Position numbers and translations under genes: made by a program. From the NCBI GenBank assembly GCA_963820185.1, contig CAWFYV010000004.1, positions 186,001 to 250,000 on the forward strand: 64,000 bases of DNA, given 5' to 3'. Positions 50,207 to 57,495 of the stretch are shown here, piece by piece; positions within the stretch are counted from its first letter, which is position 1; the number at the start of each line of letters is the position of its first letter. The DNA is from Aquilonibacter sp963820185. Its GTDB lineage: Bacteria; Vulcanimicrobiota; Vulcanimicrobiia; Vulcanimicrobiales; Vulcanimicrobiaceae. Below the pieces are notes generated by a model that saw only the letters and a program-made list of their open reading frames with translations, did no database searches and had not been told where the DNA came from.

Positions 50207-51015
50207 GTTCCAATGCCCTTGAAAAACGTATAGCAGAACGTACCATCCTCTTGCGCCGCTCGATAGAGGTCGGCAATGCCGCGATCGAAGTCGCCGGCTG
50301 TCGTCAACCCTTGAGCGATCGCGTCCTCGCGCACGCCTTTGACCATCGCCGTAAAGGTGCGACGCGTAAATCCATCGACGAGTTGCGGTCTGCCGGCGTC
50401 GACATACACCATGCGCGGCGAAACGTGTAGGCTGTTGAAACCAGACGCGGCCAGCAGCGGGAAGAGCTCGCGCCCGATGAGTCCGTTTCCGCCGGCGCGG
50501 GCTTGCAACGCAATTAGACAATCGACGCAGCGTCGCGCAAAAATGCTGTCAGGATGGAAGAGCGTCGAGCCGTGATCCCCTTCGATAACCGTGATCGTGC
50601 CGCCGGGCTTGAGCACGCGCTTCAACGCGAGCAATGCCTCGATCGGCCGTGCCACGTGCTCGAGAACGAAGCATACAAAGACGTGATCGAAGGCTTCTTC
50701 CGCAAACGGTAGGCTGAAAATGTCGGCCTGCCGCGTAACGACGTTGGACAGCCGCGCTGCGGCAACCGCGGCGCGGGTTTGCTCGAGTGACGACTCTGCA
50801 ATGTCGATCGCGGTTATTGCTGTTTGCGGGCTATTGCGCGCAAGGGTCACCGTCTGCGCGCCCACGCCGCAGCCCGCTTCCAGCACGGTTGATCCTGCCG
50901 GATACGCTGTGTCGTGATGCAGCAGCTCAACTAACGTGTTCGCTTGATCGGCTAGTCGAACCGCTTCGCGGGAATCGTATCCGTGCACGTAACTCATGCG
51001 CTGCGGCTCCATCAT
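50197..51015 (-). CDS. SAM-dependent class I methyltransferase
   Basis: The 272-residue protein has the class I motif I VLEAGCGVGAQTVTLARNSP, acidic motif II (ITAIDIAESSLEQ), post-I ADIFSLPFAEEAFDHVFVCFVLEHV and LKPGGTITVIEG, all typical of UbiE/UPF0020-like small-molecule methyltransferases. The ATG at 51013-51015 overlaps the MFS stop (ATGATGG); a further ATG lies at 50997. It is the third gene of the tetR-MFS-methyltransferase operon, so its substrate may be linked to the transported compound. The substrate is unknown. Confidence 0.85.
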   Translation of the reverse strand: MMEPQRMSYVHGYDSREAVRLADQANTLVELLHHDTAYPAGSTVLEAGCGVGAQTVTLARNSPQTAITAIDIAESSLEQTRAAVAAARLSNVVTRQADIFSLPFAEEAFDHVFVCFVLEHVARPIEALLALKRVLKPGGTITVIEGDHGSTLFHPDSIFARRCVDCLIALQARAGGNGLIGRELFPLLAASGFNSLHVSPRMVYVDAGRPQLVDGFTRRTFTAMVKGVREDAIAQGLTTAGDFDRGIADLYRAAQEDGTFCYTFFKGIGTKK

Positions 51016-52289
51016 TCGACAACCGGCGTCTCGCCGACAAGCGCCTCTTCCATTACGGCAATCGTATCGACCTGCTCGCGGAAGTCGTCGCGCGCGCTCG
51101 TAACGCGCCATGCAACGACCGCCGCTGCCACCAGCATCGCGCCGGCGAGGTACCAGGCTACGCTCGGCGCGCGCCAGGTGTGCAGCGAGCTGATCGAGTA
51201 GGCGAACGTCACGGTGAAAATCGTCGGACCGAGCAGCGTCCCCAGACTGCGCAGCATACTGATTGCCCCCTGCAACTCGCCCTGTTCCTGTTTTCCGACG
51301 CGCCGCGTCATCAACGCCTGCGATGCCGAACCGGCGATCATCCAGAGCATGTTGACCGGAATGGCAATCCAGAAAAGCAGTTCACTCCCGCCGTACATGC
51401 AGAACCCGGCCGCGCCAAAGAGCAGACCGAACAACACGGCGCGGCGCTCGCCGATGCGATTGACGACCGGCTGAATCACGAGGGCTGAAATCAGAACCGT
51501 AAAGACGCCGACGACCGCGAGCGAGAGACCGATCGTGCTCGACTTCCAGGCAAACACGAGCATCGTGTAGAGCACAAAGAGCTGCGGGAGCGCGTCGTGC
51601 GCAACGTAGCCGATCAAGTTCGAGACCGCGAGACCCGAAAGCTCGGCGTGACGTCGCAGCATTTTGAACGAGCCGAGCGGATTTGCGCGCATCCACGAAA
51701 AGGCATTGCGGTGCTCCGGCGCGAGCGACTCCGGCAGCACGAAGAACCCGTACAGAAAATTCAGCAGACTTAGCGCGCAGGCGACCCAAAACGGCACCCG
51801 CAGACCGTATGCGCCGAGCACGCCACCAATGACCGGGCCGACCACGAAACCTACGCCGAACGCGGCGCTGATCATGCCGTAGGCGCCGGCGCGTTTGTCC
51901 TCGGGGGTGACATCCGCGACGTAGGCGCTGGCGGCGCTAATGCTCGCGGTCGTCGCCCCCGAAAGGATTCGGCCGAGAAAAAGCCAGCCCAGCGTCGGCG
52001 CTAGCGCGAGAATCGCATAGTCGCACGCCGTGCCGAGGTTCGACAGCAGCACCACGGGACGCCGGCCAACCCGATCTGAGAGTGTGCCTAGGATCGGCGA
52101 AACGAAAAATTGCATCGCTGCGAAGATGGTCGACATGACGCCGGCGAGCAGCGCTGCGCTCGCGTAATTTCCGCGTGTAAAACTCAACACCAGCGGGTTG
52201 AACACTGGGATGATGATACCGAGCGCAACCATATCGAGCAGCACGGTCACGAAGATGAACGTCATTGCGGCGTTGCGTTTATTGAGCAT
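51012..52289 (-). CDS. MFS efflux transporter (TetA/Bmr-like)
   Basis: The 425-residue protein has 12 hydrophobic segments and the MFS loop 2-3 motif GTLSDRVGRRPVVLLSNLG, then TLGWLFLGRILSGATTASISAASAYVADVTPEDKRAGAYGMISAAFGVGFVVGPVIGG (motif C of drug:H+ antiporters). The ATG at 52287-52289 overlaps the end of the regulator gene by 11 bases. The pair with a TetR regulator and an operator suggests inducible efflux of a small organic compound. A general TetA label does not imply tetracycline resistance. Confidence 0.87.
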   Translation of the reverse strand: MLNKRNAAMTFIFVTVLLDMVALGIIIPVFNPLVLSFTRGNYASAALLAGVMSTIFAAMQFFVSPILGTLSDRVGRRPVVLLSNLGTACDYAILALAPTLGWLFLGRILSGATTASISAASAYVADVTPEDKRAGAYGMISAAFGVGFVVGPVIGGVLGAYGLRVPFWVACALSLLNFLYGFFVLPESLAPEHRNAFSWMRANPLGSFKMLRRHAELSGLAVSNLIGYVAHDALPQLFVLYTMLVFAWKSSTIGLSLAVVGVFTVLISALVIQPVVNRIGERRAVLFGLLFGAAGFCMYGGSELLFWIAIPVNMLWMIAGSASQALMTRRVGKQEQGELQGAISMLRSLGTLLGPTIFTVTFAYSISSLHTWRAPSVAWYLAGAMLVAAAVVAWRVTSARDDFREQVDTIAVMEEALVGETPVVE

Positions 52290-52845
52290 AGTTTTCGCTC
52301 CACAGATCGATCGCACGTCCGATGCGTTCGTGATCGCCGGTAGCGGCGTAGTCGAGCATGAACCCGCGAAACATAGCGAGGGTGATCGTCGCGAGTGCGC
52401 GCGCGCGCTCCGGGCTTGCGCTGCCGGCGTATGTCGGATCGGAAAGAAAGGTCAACCAGTCCTCAACCGCGCTTTCGAGAAAGCCGGGAACGGCTTCGGG
52501 TTTGCGCAGCGCCAGTGCGTAGGTTTCGAAAAAAAGCTTGAGCATCGGACCGACCTGCGGCTGGGTCATGTACGTCCATGCCGCCTTGCATACGGCGACC
52601 GGCGTAGGCAGCGCGCTGCGCCGCAACTGATCGAACACCGCAAGTTGCCGTTGCCGAATGGCGCGCAGCACCGCCGCAACCATGCCTTCTTTCGAACCGA
52701 AGTGGTAGAGCAGCATGCGCGGGCTCGACTCGACCGCGTCTGCGAGCGGTCTTAATGAGAGCGCAGCCAGGCCGTGTTCGAGCACGTATCCGGTCACGCG
52801 GTCCAACAGTACGGCGCGGCTTTCAAGGTCCACCGTCCGGCTCAT
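52279..52845 (-). CDS. TetR-family transcriptional repressor of the MFS operon
   Basis: The 188-residue protein has the N-terminal HTH (LLDRVTGYVLEHGLAALSLRPLADAVESSPRMLLYHFGSKEGMVAAVLRAI) and a helical ligand domain. It is first in the tetR-MFS-methyltransferase operon. A 34-bp perfect palindrome lies 11 bases upstream of the ATG, in the position for autorepression. Ligand unknown. Confidence 0.9.
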   Translation of the reverse strand: MSRTVDLESRAVLLDRVTGYVLEHGLAALSLRPLADAVESSPRMLLYHFGSKEGMVAAVLRAIRQRQLAVFDQLRRSALPTPVAVCKAAWTYMTQPQVGPMLKLFFETYALALRKPEAVPGFLESAVEDWLTFLSDPTYAGSASPERARALATITLAMFRGFMLDYAATGDHERIGRAIDLWSENYAQ

Positions 52846-52855
52846 GCCGTCACCC

Positions 52856-52889
52856 TAGCATACTTGAAACGACTGTTTCAAGTATGCTA
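52856..52889. promoter_or_regulatory. Palindromic TetR operator candidate
   Basis: Perfect inverted repeat with 15-bp arms (52856-52870 and 52875-52889) and a 4-base spacer GACT, core TTGAAAC-GACT-GTTTCAA. It lies between the two tetR genes, 10 bases upstream of the TetR start at 52845. The size and symmetry fit a TetR dimer operator. No U-run follows, so it is not a terminator. Confidence 0.82.
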
Positions 52890-52900
52890 ACCCGGCTATG

Positions 52901-53461
52901 CTACGGCCCGCTCAGCCACGTCGCGGCTTCAAACCAAAGTTCCATCGCGGCATTGACCCGCGGGCGCTCGCCGGTCGCGAGCAAATCCATCATCGCGCCG
53001 CGATACACCGCCAGCGTCAGCGTCGCAAACGCCTCGGCCCGCTCGGTCGGGACGCCACGACGCGTGAGCGACTCTTTGAGCAAGCCCAGCCAGTCGTTGA
53101 TCCCGTGAAGAAAGTCGCCATAATGCTCGTCGGAGAGTGCAAGGCCGAAAACCTCAAAGAAAAGCCGCGACGCGCTGGAGGTTTCGACATAATAATCCCA
53201 CATTGCGCGCCGAAAGGCATCCGTGTCCATAGAGACGTCGCGCTTTGCAAACGTGGCACGCAGTTTGATCCGATTACGCGCAATGAGCGCCACGATCAAC
53301 TCGGTCTTCGTGTGGAAAAATCCCTCGACGGTCTCGGCGCGAATCCCCAGCGCCTTCGCGATCGATTCAAGCGTTACATTGCTAATACCGTGCTGATCGA
53401 CGTAGGCAGCGATGCGTTCAAGGAGCGCGTCGCGCTCGCGCAGTTCGGAGGTCGGATCCAT
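52901..53461 (-). CDS. Second TetR-family regulator
   Basis: The 186-residue protein has the TetR HTH (LLERIAAYVDQHGISNVTLESIAKALGIRAETVEGFFHTKTELIVALIARN) and a helical C-domain whose region LTRRGVPTERAEAFATLTLAVYRGAMMDLLATG matches the corresponding part of the neighbouring TetR (ARALATITLAMFRGFMLDYAATG). The two are probably tandem paralogues. It lies 55 bases upstream of the first tetR gene, and the palindrome occupies the gap. It follows the membrane protein gene by three bases. Confidence 0.88.
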   Translation of the reverse strand: MDPTSELRERDALLERIAAYVDQHGISNVTLESIAKALGIRAETVEGFFHTKTELIVALIARNRIKLRATFAKRDVSMDTDAFRRAMWDYYVETSSASRLFFEVFGLALSDEHYGDFLHGINDWLGLLKESLTRRGVPTERAEAFATLTLAVYRGAMMDLLATGERPRVNAAMELWFEAATWLSGP

Positions 53462-53464
53462 CGC

Positions 53465-53953
53465 TCACGTCTGCGCTGGCGCGTGATCCAGGGCTTCGTA
53501 CTTCTGATAGACGGCATAGTACGTCGCGCCGATGATGCCGATTGCAAAGAAGAGCAGTCCGTCGCCGACCACGTTGCCGATCGTGCTCGTCGGCGGCAAT
53601 GCCGCGCCAATTGCGAACCGCGCACCAAACGCGGCGATGTAGATCAGCGCTGTCTGCCACGACGGACCAAGTTGTATCACGCCGTGACGGTCAGTGGCTG
53701 AAACCTGCGTGTGGTGTCCGCGCAGCAAGCCGAGGGGAACTCCGGCGGCGAGCCCGAGCACGATCGCGGCCACAAGCTCCCACACCGGCGGACGGAAGAG
53801 GGCAACACTCTCGTAGAGCAAGAGCACGCCGACCGCCATGAGGACGCCGGCGTAGATCCACATGCGCGTGACGCTCGTGCGCTGTGGCCGGGCCGAACGA
53901 TAGAGAACCAATGCCAAGATGATGATGAAAATAATGATGTTTTCGCGGTTCAT
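53465..53953 (-). CDS. CcdC-like membrane protein
   Basis: The 162-residue protein (ATG 53951-53953) has about four hydrophobic segments (about 5-20, 30-50, 57-77, 95-150). A central sequence GHHTQVSATDRHGVIQLGPSWQTALIYIAAFGARF resembles the CcdC/DUF1453 family. A long upstream open frame is rejected in favour of the basic start MNRENIIIF. It is upstream of the second tetR gene by three bases, so it is probably cotranscribed. Function unknown. Confidence 0.6.
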   Translation of the reverse strand: MNRENIIIFIIILALVLYRSARPQRTSVTRMWIYAGVLMAVGVLLLYESVALFRPPVWELVAAIVLGLAAGVPLGLLRGHHTQVSATDRHGVIQLGPSWQTALIYIAAFGARFAIGAALPPTSTIGNVVGDGLLFFAIGIIGATYYAVYQKYEALDHAPAQT

Positions 53954-54011
53954 GCGAGGCACTTTGGTCGCGACCTGAGAAACGCCCTCTCCCAGATGGG
54001 AGGTGCCCGTG

Positions 54012-54389
54012 ATGCTATGGATTCCTCGCCGTTTTTTGCTGCTGGTCTTCCTCGCCGCACTGCTTGTGCCGTTGGTCGCACGAGCCGCGTACCAATCGTT
54101 CACGTACAGGGTCACGAACACCACGAAGAGTGGCGCGAACGTCTACATCTATCACCGGTTCGGGCCGGCGTTCCACCTGACCGAGGTCGCAAGCGGTTGG
54201 GTCGATCCCGGCGGCCGGATCAGCCTGAAGCTGCCCAAGACGGATACAACCTACGAGTTGAAGGCGGTCTTTAAAAAAGCGGGCCAAGGTTCCGCGACGG
54301 TCGGAACGGCGGACATCAAGTGGTGGCTCAGTGCATCGTCAAGCGATCAGCTCGCCTACGAGAACGGCCGCTTCGTTTGGAAGCCGTAG
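54012..54389 (+). CDS. Small secreted protein of unknown function
   Basis: The 125-residue product has a signal peptide (LWIPRRFLLLVFLAALLVPLVARA) and a mature beta-rich domain of about 100 residues (YQSFTYRVTNTTKSGANVYIYHRFGPAFHLTEVASGWVDPGGRISLKL). The ATG at 54012 has GGGAGG eight bases upstream; earlier in-frame GTG codons are less likely. It is divergent from the membrane protein gene and convergent with rplL, separated by a bidirectional hairpin. I recognise no family. Confidence 0.65.
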   Translation: MLWIPRRFLLLVFLAALLVPLVARAAYQSFTYRVTNTTKSGANVYIYHRFGPAFHLTEVASGWVDPGGRISLKLPKTDTTYELKAVFKKAGQGSATVGTADIKWWLSASSSDQLAYENGRFVWKP

Positions 54390-54395
54390 ACGCAT

Positions 54396-54425
54396 AAAAA
54401 ACGGGGTCGCATCGCTGCGACCCCG
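54396..54425 (-). terminator. Intrinsic terminator after rplJ-rplL
   Basis: A perfect 10-bp stem (arms 54402-54411 and 54416-54425, 4-base loop) is followed on the minus strand by six T residues (54401-54396). It lies 22 bases after the rplL stop and also ends the plus-strand secreted-protein gene, though less strongly. Confidence 0.9.
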
Positions 54426-54447
54426 CCTTTGTTTCTCGAGATCGAAA

Positions 54448-54825
54448 TTACTTGATCTCGACCTTAGCGCCGGCTTCCTCGAGCTTCTTCTTGACGCTCT
54501 CGGCTTCGTCTTTGGTGACGCCTTCTTTGACGGCCTTGGGCGCGCTCTCCACGAACGACTTCGCCTCGGTGAGGCCCAAGCTCGTGAGCTCGCGCACGGC
54601 TTTGATGACCTTGATCTTCTCCGGTCCCGCTTCTGTGAGGATCACGTCGAATTCGGTCTTCTCTGCGGCCGGCGCAGCGGCGCCGCCGCCGGCAGCCGGG
54701 CCCGCCATCATTGCAACGGGGGCTGCGGCGCTAACGCCGTACTTTTCTTCGAGCTGCTTGACGAGGTCCGAGAGCTCGAGGACGGTGAGTTTATCGATTT
54801 GTTGGATGAGTTCGGCAACTGCCAT
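54448..54825 (-). CDS. rplL: 50S ribosomal protein L7/L12
   Basis: L7/L12 forms the ribosomal stalk that recruits translation GTPases. The 125-residue protein has the N-terminal dimerisation domain (LIQQIDKLTVLELSDLVKQLEEKYG), an Ala/Gly-rich hinge (about 40-60) and the C-terminal domain EKTEFDVILTEAGPEKIKVIKAVRELTSLGLTEAKSFVESAPKAVKEGVTKDEAESVKKKLEEAGAKVEIK. It follows rplJ by 15 bases. rpoB is not adjacent, unlike the common order. Confidence 0.98.
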   Translation of the reverse strand: MAVAELIQQIDKLTVLELSDLVKQLEEKYGVSAAAPVAMMAGPAAGGGAAAPAAEKTEFDVILTEAGPEKIKVIKAVRELTSLGLTEAKSFVESAPKAVKEGVTKDEAESVKKKLEEAGAKVEIK

Positions 54826-54840
54826 GATAGATGAGTCTCC

Positions 54841-55374
54841 TTAAGCGTTCGAACCCGCGGCTTCTTTTTGCTCGCGGATAGCATTGAGTGCGCGGACCAG
54901 GCCGCTCTGATTGCCCGAGAGCACGGTGACGAGACCGCGCAGCGGGTTCGCGAGCGTACCAACGAGTTTGGCGATGAGTTCGATCTTCGGCGGCAGCGAG
55001 GCGAGGACGTTGACCTGCTTGGCATCGACGAGAACGCCGTCGATGTAGGCAGCTTTGATCCCAAGTTTCTTGCTGTCGTCTGCGAACTGTTTGATCGCTT
55101 TGGCGGGCGCGACCGGATCGGTGCCGGCGAAAACGATGCCGGTCGGACCGGCCAGAAACGCATCGAGCGCCTTGGCGATATCCTCGCCGGCAGCGATCTT
55201 GAAGAGCGTGTTCTTGACGACGGCATACGTGCTGCCGTCTTTGCGCAACTCTCCACGAAGTTTCGTGATCTCTTCGACGGTGAGTCCCGCAAAGTCAGTC
55301 AAGAACAAGTTCTGCGAACCGGCGAGCCGATCGCGCAACTCTTGAACCGCGGCTTCTTTACGTGCGGTTGGCAT
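54841..55374 (-). CDS. rplJ: 50S ribosomal protein L10
   Basis: L10 anchors L7/L12 to the ribosome and autoregulates by binding its own leader. The 177-residue protein has RKEAAVQELRDRLAGSQNLFLTDFAGLTVEEITKLRGELRKDGSTYAVVKNTL and a helical C-terminus that binds L7/L12. The ATG at 55372-55374 lacks a good Shine-Dalgarno sequence. Upstream is an L10 leader with an intrinsic terminator. It is a separate transcription unit: rplK and rplA are not in the window. Confidence 0.98.
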   Translation of the reverse strand: MPTARKEAAVQELRDRLAGSQNLFLTDFAGLTVEEITKLRGELRKDGSTYAVVKNTLFKIAAGEDIAKALDAFLAGPTGIVFAGTDPVAPAKAIKQFADDSKKLGIKAAYIDGVLVDAKQVNVLASLPPKIELIAKLVGTLANPLRGLVTVLSGNQSGLVRALNAIREQKEAAGSNA

Positions 55375-55400
55375 TGACGTTGTTGCTGCTTTCTTGGATT

Positions 55401-55434
55401 AAAAAAAGCGCTCCATCCGTCCGGAGGGCGCTTT
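55401..55434 (-). terminator. Attenuator terminator in L10 leader
   Basis: On the minus strand, AAAGCGC...GCGCTTT arms (55434-55428 and 55411-55405) form a stem with extra pairs, followed by a T-run (55404-55401 and beyond), 27 bases before rplJ. Placed after the L10 leader fold, it fits transcription attenuation. Confidence 0.85.
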
Positions 55435-55463
55435 ATCGAACGCTACGCAATGCCAGAAACTCT

Positions 55464-55487
55464 GTCATCCTGAGCTTGTCGAAGGAC
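55464..55487. repeat. Interspersed 24-bp repeat-like element in L10 leader
   Basis: The sequence GTCATCCTGAGCTTGTCGAA and the following four bases (GGAC) match, from memory, a short partly palindromic motif scattered in many bacterial genomes. It lies exactly between the conserved L10-leader core and the attenuator hairpin. Confidence 0.6.
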
Positions 55488-55576
55488 GCACCTCGGTAGG
55501 GGTTAGCTTTCGCCTCCATTAACTGCCCAGCGGCAGCCCTACGGTCTTCGGAGCCAAGGGGTAGACTACCACAGCC
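55485..55576 (-). ncRNA. L10 ribosomal-protein leader (RNA element)
   Basis: On the minus strand the leader contains CCGAAGACCGTAGGG and, downstream, CCCCTACCGAGGTG, the two conserved halves of the L10 leader that pair and form the kink-turn bound by L10. It is followed by an attenuator. A weak sigma-70 promoter (TTGCGC at 55591-55586, 17 bases, TAGTCT at 55568-55563) could start it. Family recognition is by motif, not by covariance search. Confidence 0.8.
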
Positions 55577-55609
55577 CGCCCCTGTGCGCAACCGGAGGAG
55601 CTCCAGTCT

Positions 55610-56176
55610 ATGCACCCAGCCCACGAGTACGAGGCGGTTGCCCGCCTGCTCGAGGGAAACCGCCGCTACGCCGACGGTCACCCCACGACCGCTCGGAGCT
55701 CGGCCCACCGCGTGGAACTCGCGAGTGCCCAACGGCCTTTCGCGGTTGTGCTCGGATGCTCGGACTCCCGCGTTCCCGTTGAAACGATCTTCGATCAGGG
55801 TCCCGGGGACCTCTTCGTCATCCGCCTGGCTGGAAACATCGTCACGGCCGAGGGCCTCGGCTCGATCGAGTACGCGATCGAAGTGCTCGAGAGCGGCCTG
55901 GTCATGGTGCTTGGACACACCGGGTGCGGGGCGGTGCAAGCCGCGGTCTCTGTGGCGCAGACCGGGAACGCGCCACCCGGCCACATCGCCCTGTTAGCCG
56001 AAGCGATCGCTCCGGTTGCGCGCGACGCGAACCCTGTCGAAGCAAATGCGCGCGCATCGGCGCGCGCAATCGTTCGACGATCGGCGATCGTTCGTGCAGC
56101 GGTGACGCGGGGAGGCGTTCGCGTCACCGCCGCAACCTACGATCTGCATACCGGCCTCGTTACGCTGCTGGAGTAG
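55610..56176 (+). CDS. Beta-class carbonic anhydrase
   Basis: The enzyme interconverts CO2 and bicarbonate. The 188-residue protein has the zinc ligands and catalytic dyad in VLGCSDSRVPVETIFDQGPGDLFVIRLAGN (Cys, Asp-Arg) and VLGHTGCGAVQAA (His, Cys). Its ATG at 55610 has GGAGG 11 bases upstream. It overlaps the tail of the OFA transporter gene by 17 bases. It might supply or consume CO2/bicarbonate tied to the decarboxylation operon, but this is speculation. Confidence 0.93.
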   Translation: MHPAHEYEAVARLLEGNRRYADGHPTTARSSAHRVELASAQRPFAVVLGCSDSRVPVETIFDQGPGDLFVIRLAGNIVTAEGLGSIEYAIEVLESGLVMVLGHTGCGAVQAAVSVAQTGNAPPGHIALLAEAIAPVARDANPVEANARASARAIVRRSAIVRAAVTRGGVRVTAATYDLHTGLVTLLE

Positions 56177-57443
56177 ACTTACGATCCTCCATCACACGCA
56201 GCGGTCGCAGCACGCCGATCGAGAGCAGCGCAGCCACGATACTGAAAATGGCCGCCACCGAGAGCGCGGCCGTCCAATTTCCGGTCATCGCAGTGAGCAC
56301 ACTCGCGAGCGGAACGATGAGCGAGCCGGTGCCTTTGGCGGTGTAGAGCATGCCGTAGTTGGTGGTGGCATACTTCTGCCCGAACTGATCGCGCGTTGTC
56401 GCCGGGAAGATGCTAAAGATCTCGCCCCACGCGAAGAACACGAGGGCCGCGAGCAGCACAAACGACACGGGCGAATGCCCGAACTTCATCAATGCGAAGA
56501 TGCCGATGCCTTCGAGCAAAAACGCGATGAACATCGTAACCTCACGCCCGATGTTGTCGGAGACCCATCCGAGGAACGGTCGCGTAAACCCGTTGACCAG
56601 GTTGTTGAGCGAGACTGTGTAGGTGAGCGTCGCCATCGTGATGCCGAGGAGCGTGACCGGCGTCTTGGCGATGTGGAAGTCCTTGGCGATCGGCCCCAGC
56701 TGCGCGACGAACATGAGTCCGCACGCTGCGACCAGCGTGAACATCACGTACATCACCCAGAAGATCGGCGAACGCAAGGTCTCGCCTGGGGTGTAATCGT
56801 GATTGCCTTGCAGCACCTTCATCGGACGCGCGTCTTGGGGCGCCGTTTTCGGCGGCGTTACGAGAAAGAACGACGCGATTACTATTATCGCGCCCTGGAT
56901 GAGGCCGAAAACCAAAAACGCCTCTTGCCAGCTGCTTGCGACCATCTTCGCGAGCGGAATGACCGTCAGCGCCGCGCCTGCACCGAATCCGGCTGCCGTC
57001 AACCCGGCTGCGAGCCCGCGCTTTCCGGCGAACCACTTGAGCGCATTGCCCACGCAGGTTCCATAGACGATGCCCGCGCCGATACCGGCCAGAATACTGC
57101 CGGCATAGAGCATCGGGAGCGACGTCGCAAAGGAATTCACGACCCACCCGAGCGCGGCGAACAAGCCGCCGACCAACACGAAGCGGCGCGGACCATACCG
57201 GTCCACGAGCGCCGCCTCGAACGGCACGAGCCATGTTTCGGTCAAGACGAACAACGTGAATGAAACTTGGATCGCCGATATCTTCCAGCCGGTGGACGCA
57301 TTGATCGGCTCAACGAAAAACGTCCATCCGTATTGCAAGTTCGCGACCGTCGCCATACAGACGATGCCCGTGACCAGTTGGATCCAGGGATTAGCTAGCG
57401 GGCTTGTTCGCGGCTGCGCCGTTACTGCAGTTTGAGCGGCCAT
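56160..57443 (-). CDS. MFS transporter of the oxalate/formate antiporter (OFA) family
   Basis: The 427-residue protein has 12 hydrophobic segments, N-terminal TGIVCMATVANLQYGWTFFVEPIN and VDRYGPRRFVLVGGLFAALGW, both typical of OFA-family carriers such as OxlT. In this operon it is expected to import a carboxylate (oxalate or a 2-hydroxyacid), possibly in exchange for formate. It is the last gene of the gntR operon, 52 bases after the aldehyde dehydrogenase. The exact substrate is not visible. Confidence 0.85.
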   Translation of the reverse strand: MAAQTAVTAQPRTSPLANPWIQLVTGIVCMATVANLQYGWTFFVEPINASTGWKISAIQVSFTLFVLTETWLVPFEAALVDRYGPRRFVLVGGLFAALGWVVNSFATSLPMLYAGSILAGIGAGIVYGTCVGNALKWFAGKRGLAAGLTAAGFGAGAALTVIPLAKMVASSWQEAFLVFGLIQGAIIVIASFFLVTPPKTAPQDARPMKVLQGNHDYTPGETLRSPIFWVMYVMFTLVAACGLMFVAQLGPIAKDFHIAKTPVTLLGITMATLTYTVSLNNLVNGFTRPFLGWVSDNIGREVTMFIAFLLEGIGIFALMKFGHSPVSFVLLAALVFFAWGEIFSIFPATTRDQFGQKYATTNYGMLYTAKGTGSLIVPLASVLTAMTGNWTAALSVAAIFSIVAALLSIGVLRPLRVMEDRKSTPAA

Positions 57444-57495
57444 TCATGCACCCTCTCTCATCATAATGAACCGAAAAGCAACAATTCCGAGTGAT

